The notes: a model not told the origin generated them from the sequence alone. DNA of 6,670 bases from Caulobacteraceae bacterium (GCA_003136615.1 PLFA01000153.1:73924-80593), one strand, 5' to 3'; positions 1 to 5,723 are shown, counted from the first letter of the stretch. A program made the numbers and translations.

Positions 1-257
1 TCGAGGGGGTGATCCTCGACCTCCATGGCCATGCGGCGATCCTTGGGATCCAATGAGGGGCCCTTGGGCACGGCCCAGGAGCGAAAGGTCCCCTCATATT
101 CAAGGCGCAGATCGAAGTGCAGGTGACTGGCGTCATGCTTCTGGATGACGAAGCGCAGGGCCTCTGACGGCGCGACCTTGGCGTCATGGCCCGAGGGTTC
201 GGCCGTTTGCGAGAAGTCGCGCTTTTCCTGGTACCTGGCGAGTTTGGTCGCGGCCAC
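1..257 (-). CDS. ligD: LigD-type DNA ligase, N-terminal phosphoesterase domain (partial; cut by the left edge)
   Basis: This is the 5' end of a minus-strand gene; 85 codons are present. LigD is the multifunctional ligase of bacterial non-homologous end joining. Its N-terminal phosphoesterase domain trims 3' ends before sealing. The translation has the family opening (ARYQEKRDFSQTAEPSG) and core (FVIQKHDASHLHFDLRLE ... RSWAVPKGPS). H41, H47, D49, R51 and H83 match, with a constant offset of one, the metal and phosphate ligands H42, H48, D50, R52 and H84 that I recall for Pseudomonas aeruginosa LigD. I chose the GTG at 257 because of that numbering and because GGAG lies 6 nt upstream. The frame stays open upstream to an ATG at 440, but that stretch overlaps a better opposite-strand gene. 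Divergent ku nearby supports the role. The polymerase and ligase domains lie outside, so a stand-alone phosphoesterase-domain protein cannot be excluded. Confidence 0.88.
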   Translation of the reverse strand, partial: MAATKLARYQEKRDFSQTAEPSGHDAKVAPSEALRFVIQKHDASHLHFDLRLEYEGTFRSWAVPKGPSLDPKDRRMAMEVEDHPL

Positions 258-263
258 GGCATG

Positions 264-267
264 CTCC
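264..267 (-). promoter_or_regulatory. Shine-Dalgarno GGAG deciding the ligD start
   Basis: The minus strand reads GGAG, then 6 nt, then the GTG whose first base is position 257. No ATG lies between this GTG and position 440 in the same frame, so this site is the main sequence support for a GTG start. Confidence 0.55.
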
Positions 268-291
268 GACTGTGGGTCAGGCTCTTCAACG

Positions 292-318
292 AACGCGGGG
301 GCGACATGATCCAGGTCC
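292..318 (-). promoter_or_regulatory. Weak candidate EcfG-type promoter for ligD
   Basis: On the minus strand GGACC (318-314) is followed after 18 nt by CGTT (295-292). This has one mismatch to GGAAC and a spacer one base longer than the usual 16-17. The location fits: transcription starting a few bases past the -10 would give a leader of about 25-30 nt that contains the GGAG before the GTG start. On its own the match is weak; it is listed because better matches precede the neighbouring genes. Confidence 0.3.
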
Positions 319-380
319 GCCGCTTGGAGCCGTGAATCCTTTCGGCGCGGCGTGCGTTTGACGATCAGGAGATCATGCAC

Positions 381-617
381 ATGCCCCAGCCGAAAGAGAT
401 GCGCAGGTTCAGGGTTCACGCCCGGCACATCGACGCCCATCACGCCAGGATTCTCGAGGAACGGTCTTTCGAGGCGGCCGCCGTCGCCTATGTGGAGGAT
501 CTCCATGGCATTGGCGATGCGCATGACATCAGCATCATCGTGCGGGAGGTGGACACCTCCCACGAGCATTGTTTCCGGATCGATCTGGACCGCGGCGAGG
601 CCGCGCCCTGCGACTAA
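381..617 (+). CDS. Small conserved protein, DUF5961-like
   Basis: A 78-residue acidic, His-rich soluble protein with no signal peptide or membrane segment. The core has an RRFRVHARHIDAHHARI opening, a helical FEAAAVAYVED segment and a final β-rich part, SIIVREVDTSHEHCFRIDL, ending in PCD. From memory this resembles the small alphaproteobacterial proteins named DUF5961, whose function is unknown; I am only moderately sure of the family. I chose the ATG at 381 because AGGAG at 367-371 lies 9 nt before it and only 3 nt before the alternative ATG at 375. The gene is divergent from ligD and lies about 100 nt upstream of ku on the same strand, so it may be part of the repair cluster. A poor EcfG-type match (TGAAT-N17-CGTT, 333-358) precedes it. 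Cys64 and Cys77 and the many His residues could bind a metal, but that is speculation. Confidence 0.72.
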   Translation: MPQPKEMRRFRVHARHIDAHHARILEERSFEAAAVAYVEDLHGIGDAHDISIIVREVDTSHEHCFRIDLDRGEAAPCD

Positions 618-650
618 GCTTCGCCGCGACCGGAAGCGGGCGCGACGCGC

Positions 651-675
651 CGAACGATTCCCAAGGCCAATCGTT
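651..675 (+). promoter_or_regulatory. EcfG-type general-stress promoter upstream of ku
   Basis: CGAAC (651-655), a 16-nt spacer and CGTT (672-675) match GGAAC-N16/17-CGTT with one mismatch, in the first -35 base. The -10 lies 45 nt before the ku ATG, leaving room for a leader of roughly 38 nt with AAGGAG at 707-712. The site lies between the stop of the upstream small gene and ku, so ku can be transcribed on its own. Confidence 0.55.
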
Positions 676-719
676 TTGCCTACCGGCCTCCCGCAAGGCG
701 GCCTTTAAGGAGTTCGATC

Positions 720-1577
720 ATGGCCTACCGCCCCACCTGGCAAGGACACCTGAAGCTCTCGCTGGTGACCTGCCCCGTCGCGCTCTACACCGCGATCAAT
801 TCCGGCGGCGACGTGCACTTCAACCTGATCAATCCCAAGACCAACAACCGGATCAAGATGATCACGACGGACCCGGACACCGGACCGATCGACCGGTCTG
901 ATCTCGTCAAGGGTTATGAGGTCTCCAAAGGCGAATACATTCTGCTCAGCAATGAGGAGATCAATTCGGTCAAGCTGGAGAGCACCAAGACCATCGAGGT
1001 GGAACGGTTCGTCGCCGGAGACGAGATCGACCGGCTCTATTGGGACAGCCCCTATTTCCTGGCCCCCGACGGCAAGCTGGCGCAGGAGGCCTTCGGGGTC
1101 ATCCGCACGGCGATGGAAAAGTCGGGCCAGATCGCGCTCGGGCGGGTGGTGATCGGCACGCGGGAGAGGATCCTGGCGCTGGAGCCCCGGGGCAAGGGCA
1201 TTCTCGCCTACACGCTCCGGACCGACGCAGAGGTGCGCAACCCCAACGAGATCTTCGCGAGCATCAGTGACAAGGCCGCGGACCCGGCCATGATCTCTAT
1301 CGCCGAGAAGATCATTGATCAGCAGGAGGGTCCCTTTGATCCCAGCCAATTCATCGACCGCTACGAGGAAGCGTTGAAAGCCCTGATCGAGGACAAAAAG
1401 AAGGGCCACAAGCCCGCCAAGGTCGCCGAGCCGGAGGACACCAATGTGGTTGACCTGATGTCCGCGCTGCGCGCCAGCCTCGCCGCCAAGGGCGGGGCGG
1501 CGCCCAAGGATGGGCCGAAGGGCAAGACCAAGGCCAAACCGGCCGCCGACAAGCCCCGGGCCCGCAAGGCCGGCTGA
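720..1577 (+). CDS. ku: Non-homologous end-joining protein Ku
   Basis: A 285-residue bacterial Ku homologue, the usual size. As a homodimer it forms a ring that threads onto double-strand DNA ends, protects them and recruits LigD. Visible family signatures are the opening W-Q-G-H-L-K-L-S-L-V-x-x-P-V-A-L-Y (7-23), GYEVSKGEYILLSNEEI (65-81), the bridge region YWDSPYFLAPDG (107-118) and the conserved C-terminal segment NVVDLMSALRASL (242-254). In characterised bacterial Ku proteins this C-terminal region contacts LigD. A Lys/Pro/Ala-rich basic tail (255-285) follows; such tails aid DNA binding and threading in other species. The ATG at 720 has AAGGAG 7 nt upstream and the family's normal N terminus. 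The gene is divergent from ligD, with a small gene between, and is preceded by an EcfG-type promoter match. Its stop is 4 nt from the stop of the convergent gene, with no hairpin terminator apparent between them. Confidence 0.96.
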   Translation: MAYRPTWQGHLKLSLVTCPVALYTAINSGGDVHFNLINPKTNNRIKMITTDPDTGPIDRSDLVKGYEVSKGEYILLSNEEINSVKLESTKTIEVERFVAGDEIDRLYWDSPYFLAPDGKLAQEAFGVIRTAMEKSGQIALGRVVIGTRERILALEPRGKGILAYTLRTDAEVRNPNEIFASISDKAADPAMISIAEKIIDQQEGPFDPSQFIDRYEEALKALIEDKKKGHKPAKVAEPEDTNVVDLMSALRASLAAKGGAAPKDGPKGKTKAKPAADKPRARKAG

Positions 1578-1581
1578 CGCC

Positions 1582-2118
1582 TCAATCCTCGCCGCCGGCG
1601 CTTCGAAAGGCGTCGCGCGTCTTCACGATGGCGGCCGTGGCGACCTTGCGGCCCGCGACATAGGCCTCTTGCGCCGCCGCCTTCGCGTCATCCAGTTCAT
1701 CCTGACGTCGGCGGAAATCGGCCTCTTCGCGCTTGCGGTCATCGTCGAAACGGCGAAGCGCCGCCTCGGCCGCATCCAAGGCGCTCCGGTCAGCCGGCGG
1801 TCTCTTCGATGAGGCGGACGTCGTTTTCGCGGCCCGCTTCGTCGTGACCGCCTTTGGCGCGTCTGGAATCTTCGGCAGGCTCGTTGGCTCAAGCTGGAAG
1901 GGGTCGTTTGAGCCCACGGCGCGGCGCAGCGGCGTTTCGGGATTCTGGAGGGCGGCCGCCACGGCGGCTTCGTCCTTAGACAATTTGGCGTCCCCGCTGG
2001 CGAAGAGGTTCTGCCGCGTGCCCCAGGCCTTGAGCGCCGCCGCCTGGCTCCGGGCGGCCACCACGGTGTCATAAAACCCGAATTGGGCCCGGAACACCTT
2101 CAGCTTGGGGCCGGCCAT
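1582..2118 (-). CDS. Hypothetical protein, 'TolA-like' Ala/Lys-rich with C-terminal coiled coil
   Basis: A 178-residue protein without a signal peptide or membrane segment. Residues 5-70 form a compact conserved-looking part: LKVFRAQFGFYDTVVAA, then SQAAALKAWGTRQNLFASGDA and DEAAVAAALQNPETPLRRAVG. A Pro/Lys/Ser/Thr linker follows (about 75-110). The last part (about 111-172) is a charged, alanine-rich heptad-like helix (AAEAALRRFDDDRKREEADFR and on), probably a coiled coil. Similar proteins in alphaproteobacteria are often labelled 'cell envelope biogenesis protein TolA', I think because of low-complexity Ala/Lys similarity; this one lacks TolA's membrane anchor, so I do not accept that function. 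The ATG at 2118 has GGGGAG 9 nt upstream, and a GAAAC-N16-CGTT promoter match lies further upstream. It converges on ku with a 4-nt gap. The function is unknown; an end-joining or general-stress accessory role is only suggested by position. Confidence 0.82.
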   Translation of the reverse strand: MAGPKLKVFRAQFGFYDTVVAARSQAAALKAWGTRQNLFASGDAKLSKDEAAVAAALQNPETPLRRAVGSNDPFQLEPTSLPKIPDAPKAVTTKRAAKTTSASSKRPPADRSALDAAEAALRRFDDDRKREEADFRRRQDELDDAKAAAQEAYVAGRKVATAAIVKTRDAFRSAGGED

Positions 2119-2186
2119 CTAACGCGACTCCCCACCCCGCCAGCGGTCAATCGCCTGAGCAGTGATGAAGGAGAACATTGCTGGAC

Positions 2187-2211
2187 AACGCTGAAGCTCG
2201 TCGGAGGTTTC
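2187..2211 (-). promoter_or_regulatory. EcfG-type promoter candidate for the TolA-like gene
   Basis: On the minus strand GAAAC (2211-2207) is followed after exactly 16 nt by a perfect CGTT (2190-2187). There is one mismatch to GGAAC-N16-CGTT. It points at the gene starting at 2118 and would give a leader of about 60 nt, longer than at the other genes of the window. Confidence 0.45.
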
Positions 2212-2260
2212 GACGAGGGAATCTCGTGGCCGCGCGGTCGGCTGTTCGCGCATACCTTGC

Positions 2261-2290
2261 GGTGGGGGGCCCGCGCATCGGCGCGTCCCC
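2261..2290. other. GC-rich imperfect hairpin in the 2119-2372 intergenic region
   Basis: Within the 254-nt divergent gap, CGCGC (2272-2276) and GCGCG (2281-2285) can pair around the loop ATCG. Flanking G-run and C-run bases (2266-2269 with 2287-2290) can extend the stem across a small internal loop. There is no T-run, so it is not an obvious terminator. Such hairpins are common in GC-rich DNA and may mean nothing. Apart from this and the two promoter candidates I see nothing else in the gap. Confidence 0.25.
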
Positions 2291-2318
2291 GAGTTCAAAT
2301 CACGAGTCGATGATCGCG

Positions 2319-2344
2319 GGAACCGAGCGCCAGGCTTGCACGCT
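2319..2344 (+). promoter_or_regulatory. EcfG-type general-stress promoter upstream of the hemerythrin gene
   Basis: An exact GGAAC (2319-2323), a 17-nt spacer and CGCT (2341-2344, one mismatch to CGTT, followed by T). The implied start near 2351 leaves a leader of about 22 nt with GGGAG at 2361-2365 before the ATG at 2373. Confidence 0.55.
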
Positions 2345-2372
2345 TTGCGTCCCATTCAGAGGGAGACTCATC

Positions 2373-2969
2373 ATGTCGATCATCGACAAAGCCATCGCCG
2401 CCGTCACCCCGCCTGTCAGCGACGAAAAGCGCCAGGAAGCCCGCGCCAAGGCGCGCGCCTCCGCGCAGCCAGGAGACTGGCTCTCGCAAATTCTCGATCA
2501 CCATGAAGGGATCGAGCGGGCGTTCGCCGAGACCAAGGCCGCTGCAAGCGCAAGCGAACGCCGCGCCGCTCAAAAGCGCTTGGCCATTCTTCTCAACGGC
2601 CATTCCATGGCGGAGGAAGCGGTGATCTATCCCGCGCTCGCCGCGGACGACAAGTTGGGCTTCGCCAACACCGCTTACACCGAACAGGCCGCCGCGAAGA
2701 TGCAGCTGGCCGCGCTCGAATCTCTCGACCCGCTCAGCGAAGACTACCTCGACAAGCTCGGCCACCTGGAGGGCGCGGTGGCCACGCACGTCTACCAGGA
2801 GGAAAGCGAATGGTTCGAATACCTGAAGGAATTCGCGCCGGCCGAGGCCCAGGCCCACGCCTCGGCGCGCTATAGGGAAGAGTATAGCCGTTATATCGAT
2901 GGCGGTTCGTCCTCCGGCGAAACCTCGCGCGAGCCCCGTTCCTTCGCGCCGGCATTCGGCGGCGCCTGA
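2373..2969 (+). CDS. Hemerythrin HHE cation-binding domain protein
   Basis: A 198-residue cytoplasmic protein predicted to be a four-helix bundle holding a di-iron site. Proteins of this family bind or sense oxygen, nitric oxide or peroxide, or protect iron; the role of this one is not known. Helix A carries LDHHEGIERAF (H43, H44, E45). Helix B carries NGHSMAEEAVIYPAL (H77, E81, E82). The last helix carries HLEGAVATHVYQEESEWF (H131, H139, E143, E144). Helix C (about 101-117, YTEQAAAKMQLAALES) has Gln and Lys where many family members have a His. The N terminus (1-34) is charged and helical, and the tail (177-198) is Ser/Gly/Pro-rich and probably disordered. I chose the ATG at 2373 because GGGAG lies 7 nt upstream and the EcfG-type promoter ends just before it; the same frame is open further up (to an ATG at 2178) but without family similarity. 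A strong terminator follows within 10 nt, so the gene is probably monocistronic. Confidence 0.9.
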   Translation: MSIIDKAIAAVTPPVSDEKRQEARAKARASAQPGDWLSQILDHHEGIERAFAETKAAASASERRAAQKRLAILLNGHSMAEEAVIYPALAADDKLGFANTAYTEQAAAKMQLAALESLDPLSEDYLDKLGHLEGAVATHVYQEESEWFEYLKEFAPAEAQAHASARYREEYSRYIDGGSSSGETSREPRSFAPAFGGA

Positions 2970-2974
2970 CTCCC

Positions 2975-3010
2975 AAGGCCGGCGCAGGGGCAACCTGCGC
3001 CGGCCCTTTT
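2975..3010 (+). terminator. Rho-independent terminator of the hemerythrin gene
   Basis: A perfect 12-bp inverted repeat, GGCCGGCGCAGG (2977-2988) with CCTGCGCCGGCC (2994-3005), encloses a 5-nt loop (GGCAA) and is followed by CTTTT (3006-3010). It begins 7 nt after the hemerythrin stop. The minus-strand side has no T-run, so it is not clearly bidirectional for the convergent gene ending at 3054. Confidence 0.88.
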
Positions 3011-3053
3011 AACCTTGCGTCGGCGGCTCCAGGGATGGGCCCGGCTCTATGGG

Positions 3054-3434
3054 TTAAGTTTCCACCCAGGCCCAGGCGCCGGCTTCTTCCGCCAGGTCAA
3101 AGGTCTTGGCCTCCACCGGCGAGAGAAAATCGAAAAACTCGATCGTGGCGCGCGCCCAGGCGGGCGCGCCCACAACGCCGTATTTTCGCACGTGACGGAT
3201 CGAGCGCGCCTGGGCCCCCAGCGCCTCCCGATCAAAGATGGCGCCCGCCTCCATGCCTTCGAAATCAGCCATGATCAAAAGGATGTCGATCCGGTCATAG
3301 GCGTCAAAGGCGGCGTCGATCTGATGGGCCATATCCTCAATGGCGGCCTTGTCGATTTTGCCCGCGATTTCGAAGGCCAAAAGCGTCGGGCGGGGACTGG
3401 CGCGGCGGCTGATAGCGGAAGTTGCGGGCGTCAT
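3054..3434 (-). CDS. SpoIIAA-like (STAS-fold) protein
   Basis: A 126-residue soluble protein resembling the SpoIIAA-like family (Pfam PF11964, formerly DUF3478), small proteins with a STAS/anti-sigma-antagonist-like fold and no firmly known role. Features in order: LLAFEIAGKIDKAAIEDMAHQI (18-39, first strand and helix); the hydrophobic strand IDILLIMADFEGME (49-62); a helical region up to RHVRKYGVVGAPAWARATIEF (80-100); and the closing SPVEAKTFDLAEEAGAWAWV (105-124). I chose the ATG at 3434: GGAGGG lies 10 nt upstream, and the putative promoter -10 (3464-3467) would place the GTG at 3473 upstream of the transcript. It is divergent from the GH65 gene and has a back-to-back EcfG-type promoter. 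A regulatory partner-switch role is possible from the fold, but no partner is visible here. Confidence 0.85.
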   Translation of the reverse strand: MTPATSAISRRASPRPTLLAFEIAGKIDKAAIEDMAHQIDAAFDAYDRIDILLIMADFEGMEAGAIFDREALGAQARSIRHVRKYGVVGAPAWARATIEFFDFLSPVEAKTFDLAEEAGAWAWVET

Positions 3435-3444
3435 GGACGTAGGA

Positions 3445-3450
3445 CCCTCC
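3445..3450 (-). promoter_or_regulatory. Shine-Dalgarno GGAGGG for the SpoIIAA-like gene
   Basis: The minus strand reads GGAGGG ending 10 nt before the ATG at 3434. It supports that start over the in-frame GTG at 3473. Confidence 0.5.
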
Positions 3451-3463
3451 AAGAAACCCTCAA

Positions 3464-3489
3464 AACACGACACGCCCGCCGCGAGTTCC
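3464..3489 (-). promoter_or_regulatory. EcfG-type general-stress promoter for the SpoIIAA-like gene
   Basis: On the minus strand an exact GGAAC (3489-3485) is followed after 17 nt by TGTT (3467-3464), one mismatch to CGTT. The implied leader of about 23 nt contains the GGAGGG of the SpoIIAA-like gene. Confidence 0.6.
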
Positions 3490-3507
3490 GCCTCCCCTTG
3501 TCCCGCG

Positions 3508-3533
3508 GGAACCCGCGTCGTCCGTCGGGGCTT
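3508..3533 (+). promoter_or_regulatory. EcfG-type general-stress promoter for the GH65 gene
   Basis: An exact GGAAC (3508-3512), a 17-nt spacer and GCTT (3530-3533). The -10 keeps the TT but mismatches CG. Initiation near 3540 would give a leader of about 14 nt that still includes GGAGG (3545-3549). It lies back-to-back with the divergent promoter, with 18 nt between the two -35 elements. Confidence 0.5.
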
Positions 3534-3553
3534 CCGCGTCTTACGGAGGTCCT

Positions 3554-5617
3554 ATGAGCAAGCCGAACACTCCACCGACCGCGACCGGTTCGGGCAAGGG
3601 TGAGCTGCCCGCCTATGTCTCCAACGGGGTGATCGGACTGCGCGTGCGGGACATGCCGCTGACATCGGGCCTGGCCTTGCTCAGCGGCTACACAGGCGAA
3701 CATCCCGAGCGTCTGATCGAGGCCGCGGCCGTCGCGCCCTATCCTATCGCGGCCGACTTGAAAATCGATGGCGTTTGGCTCTCCGACGCGCCTCACCAGG
3801 TCGAGGCTCTTGAGCAGACCTATGACTTTTCGTGTGGCGAACTTATCAGTCGCTTTCGCTTTAGGGGCCCGCACCGCACGGCGAACGTGGAGGTCGTGAC
3901 CTTCTGCAGCCGGGTGGACCCCAGCCTGGTCTGTCAGCAAGTCGCGATCGAGACGGGCGCCGGCGAAGTGGGCGTTCGGGCGATCATAGACGCCGCGGGC
4001 ATCGACGGGCGGCCTCTCCGCTATGCCCGTTCAACGCCTGGGGAGTCCGCACCCGCGGTGGACGGCTCACTCCTGTGGGAGTCGTCCGGGGGTCTTTCAA
4101 CCTGTGGCGTGGCTCTGGTCACCGAACTGTTGGGCGCCGGCGAGGCCATGCCAGCGCGGGGCGCCTTGGCCGGACATCGGCTGGTCACGGAATTCACGGT
4201 CAAGGCCAGGGCGGGGCGTCCTCTTCGCCTGCGTCAAATCGCCAGCGTGATCCCCGACGTGCTCCACCAGGCCCCCGACCACCAAGCCACCCGCCAGGCG
4301 GCAAGGGCGAAGGCGGACGGATTTGACAAGATTCGCGCGGAGAACCGCGCGGCCTGGCGTGAACTCTGGCGCGGGCGGATCGAACTTGTCGGCGCGGGAG
4401 AGCGCTGGCAATCGTTGGCCGACGCCGCTTTCTTCTATCTGAACACGTCGGTTCATCCCGGGTCGGCCGCCTCCACCTCGATCTTCGGTTTGGCGACCTG
4501 GCACGACTATCACTATTATTATGGCCACGTGATGTGGGACATTGAGACCTTCGCCGTCCCGCCTCTAAGCCTTTTTCAGCCAGACGCCGCCCGGGCCCTC
4601 CTCGACTATCGGTCGGACAAGCTCGACGGCGCCCGGCGCAACGCCCGTCTTTGGGGGCGTCGGGGCCTTCAGTTTCCGTGGGAGAGCGCGCCGCGAAGCG
4701 GCGAGGAATCCACCCCAATGCCAGGCGCGGGATCGTGGCGCGAGGATCATGTCTCGCTCGACGTCGCCCGCGCCTTCGCCTTCCACGCCGATGTAACCGG
4801 CGACCTGGAATTCCTCCGCGAGAAGGCATGGCCCGTGCTCTCAGGGGTTTCGGCGTGGTTGACGTCCCGGGTCACGCGGCGTGGCGGCCAATATGACATT
4901 GCCGAGTCGATGGGTATCGCCGAGCGGGAGGCGCCCGTGCGCAACCCAGCTTTTACCAATATGGGCGCCGTCATGGTTTTGCGGGCCGCCATGTCCGCGG
5001 CGGAACGCCTCGGGCTCCCGGTTGACGATCATTGGGCAAATCTCGCGAACGGCATCGCGATACCCATGCGCGGCGACGCGGTCATTTCCCATGATGGCTT
5101 TCGGCTCAATGAGGAAAAGGGAGCGACCCCGGACCCGCTCATGGGACTTTTTCCCCTTGGCTATCCGCTTGAAGCGAAGGCGGAACAGGCGACGCTGGCG
5201 CTCTACCTGGGGGCTGCGGACAGCTATATCGGCAGTCCAATGCTCTCGGCGCTCTACGGCGCCTGGGCCGCGCGCGCGGGCGACCGTGGACTGGCCCTGA
5301 AGTTCCTGGAGGAAGGTTACGCCCGGTTTTGCGTGGGCCGTTTCCTGCAGACCTTGGAATATCGCGCCGACAGGTTTCCCGAACAGCCTCGGGCGGGGCC
5401 GTTTTTCGCCAATATCGGGGGATTTCTGACCGGTCTCATATTCGGCTTCACCGGGCTGGAGCCGGGGCCTGGCGCCCCTGAGACCTGGACCAAGCGACCC
5501 GTGGTGCTCCCGCAAGGCTGGTCATGCATCGAGATCGATCAGGTCTGGGTTCGGGGCGCGCCGATGCGCCTTGTGGCGCGCCAGGGAGCTGAAGCCGCCG
5601 AGCTCAGCCCGCGCTAA
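3554..5617 (+). CDS. GH65-family glycoside hydrolase, α-glucosidase type
   Basis: A 687-residue protein of glycoside hydrolase family 65. The family includes trehalose, maltose and kojibiose phosphorylases, acid trehalases and the collagen-directed glucosidase PGGHG. An N-terminal β-sandwich domain starts with LPAYVSNGVIGLRV (19-32). The (α/α)6 barrel carries GHVMWDIETFAVPPL (D329, the family's substrate-binding Asp), FPWESA (374-379) and MGIAERE-APVRNPAFTN, where E457 aligns with the general acid of the GPDEYH motif. E602 (LQTLEYRAD) aligns with the base used by hydrolases. The spacing D329-E457-E602 (128 and 145) is close to the D301-E430-E574 I recall for human PGGHG (129 and 144), favouring a hydrolase over a phosphorylase. 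No signal peptide is visible, so it is probably cytoplasmic. GGAGG lies 4 nt before the ATG. The substrate is unknown; trehalose, kojibiose or a glucosylated compatible solute are options, and the stress-type promoter fits solute turnover. Confidence 0.9.
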   Translation: MSKPNTPPTATGSGKGELPAYVSNGVIGLRVRDMPLTSGLALLSGYTGEHPERLIEAAAVAPYPIAADLKIDGVWLSDAPHQVEALEQTYDFSCGELISRFRFRGPHRTANVEVVTFCSRVDPSLVCQQVAIETGAGEVGVRAIIDAAGIDGRPLRYARSTPGESAPAVDGSLLWESSGGLSTCGVALVTELLGAGEAMPARGALAGHRLVTEFTVKARAGRPLRLRQIASVIPDVLHQAPDHQATRQAARAKADGFDKIRAENRAAWRELWRGRIELVGAGERWQSLADAAFFYLNTSVHPGSAASTSIFGLATWHDYHYYYGHVMWDIETFAVPPLSLFQPDAARALLDYRSDKLDGARRNARLWGRRGLQFPWESAPRSGEESTPMPGAGSWREDHVSLDVARAFAFHADVTGDLEFLREKAWPVLSGVSAWLTSRVTRRGGQYDIAESMGIAEREAPVRNPAFTNMGAVMVLRAAMSAAERLGLPVDDHWANLANGIAIPMRGDAVISHDGFRLNEEKGATPDPLMGLFPLGYPLEAKAEQATLALYLGAADSYIGSPMLSALYGAWAARAGDRGLALKFLEEGYARFCVGRFLQTLEYRADRFPEQPRAGPFFANIGGFLTGLIFGFTGLEPGPGAPETWTKRPVVLPQGWSCIEIDQVWVRGAPMRLVARQGAEAAELSPR

Positions 5618-5666
5618 CCAATCACCGCCTACGGGGTTGAAGGGCAGATTCGTTGCGGCCGCGCGA

Positions 5667-5692
5667 GGAACGCCGAACAACGCCCGGGAGTT
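5667..5692 (+). promoter_or_regulatory. EcfG-type general-stress promoter of the small gene/dehydrogenase unit
   Basis: An exact GGAAC (5667-5671), a 17-nt spacer and AGTT (5689-5692), one mismatch to CGTT. Initiation near 5699 would give a leader of about 25 nt with GGGAG at 5713-5717 before the ATG at 5724. No GGAAC-type site lies between this unit and the dehydrogenase start at 5937, so the dehydrogenase is probably read from here. Confidence 0.58.
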
Positions 5693-5723
5693 AGTGGGTC
5701 TCAGCGTCTTTTGGGAGCCCCCC

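Noticed and set aside
258..440. Minus-strand in-frame extension of ligD up to an ATG at 440
   Set aside because: It overlaps the coding sequence of the small plus-strand gene, lacks family similarity, and the GTG at 257 gives the expected LigD residue numbering with its own GGAG.
663..706. AAGGCC ... GGCCTT inverted repeat before ku as a terminator
   Set aside because: The stem is only 6 bp with a loop of about 31 nt and no T-run after it; the sequence there fits the ku leader and ribosome-binding site better.
705..1409. Long minus-strand open frame (234 codons) opposite ku
   Set aside because: It is a mirror of the ku codon pattern in GC-rich DNA, with no recognisable domain and no reason to displace ku.
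2291..2307. GAGTTCAAATC resembling a tRNA T-loop, possible tRNA remnant or attachment site
   Set aside because: The flanking bases do not form the 5-bp T-stem, and no acceptor stem, anticodon arm or CCA end is nearby.
2178..2372. Upstream in-frame extension of the hemerythrin gene to an ATG at 2178
   Set aside because: The added residues have no family similarity and cross the promoter-like motif at 2319-2344; the ATG at 2373 has a well-placed GGGAG.
2295..2993. Minus-strand open frame (232 codons) opposite the hemerythrin gene
   Set aside because: It is antisense to a clear HHE-domain gene, runs through its terminator, and shows no recognisable domain.
3015..3557. Plus-strand open frame (180 codons) opposite the SpoIIAA-like gene
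   Set aside because: It is antisense to a recognisable family, lacks a ribosome-binding site and crosses the divergent promoters.
4841..5515. Minus-strand open frame (224 codons) inside the GH65 gene
   Set aside because: It lies wholly opposite conserved GH65 catalytic motifs; this is a GC-rich shadow frame.
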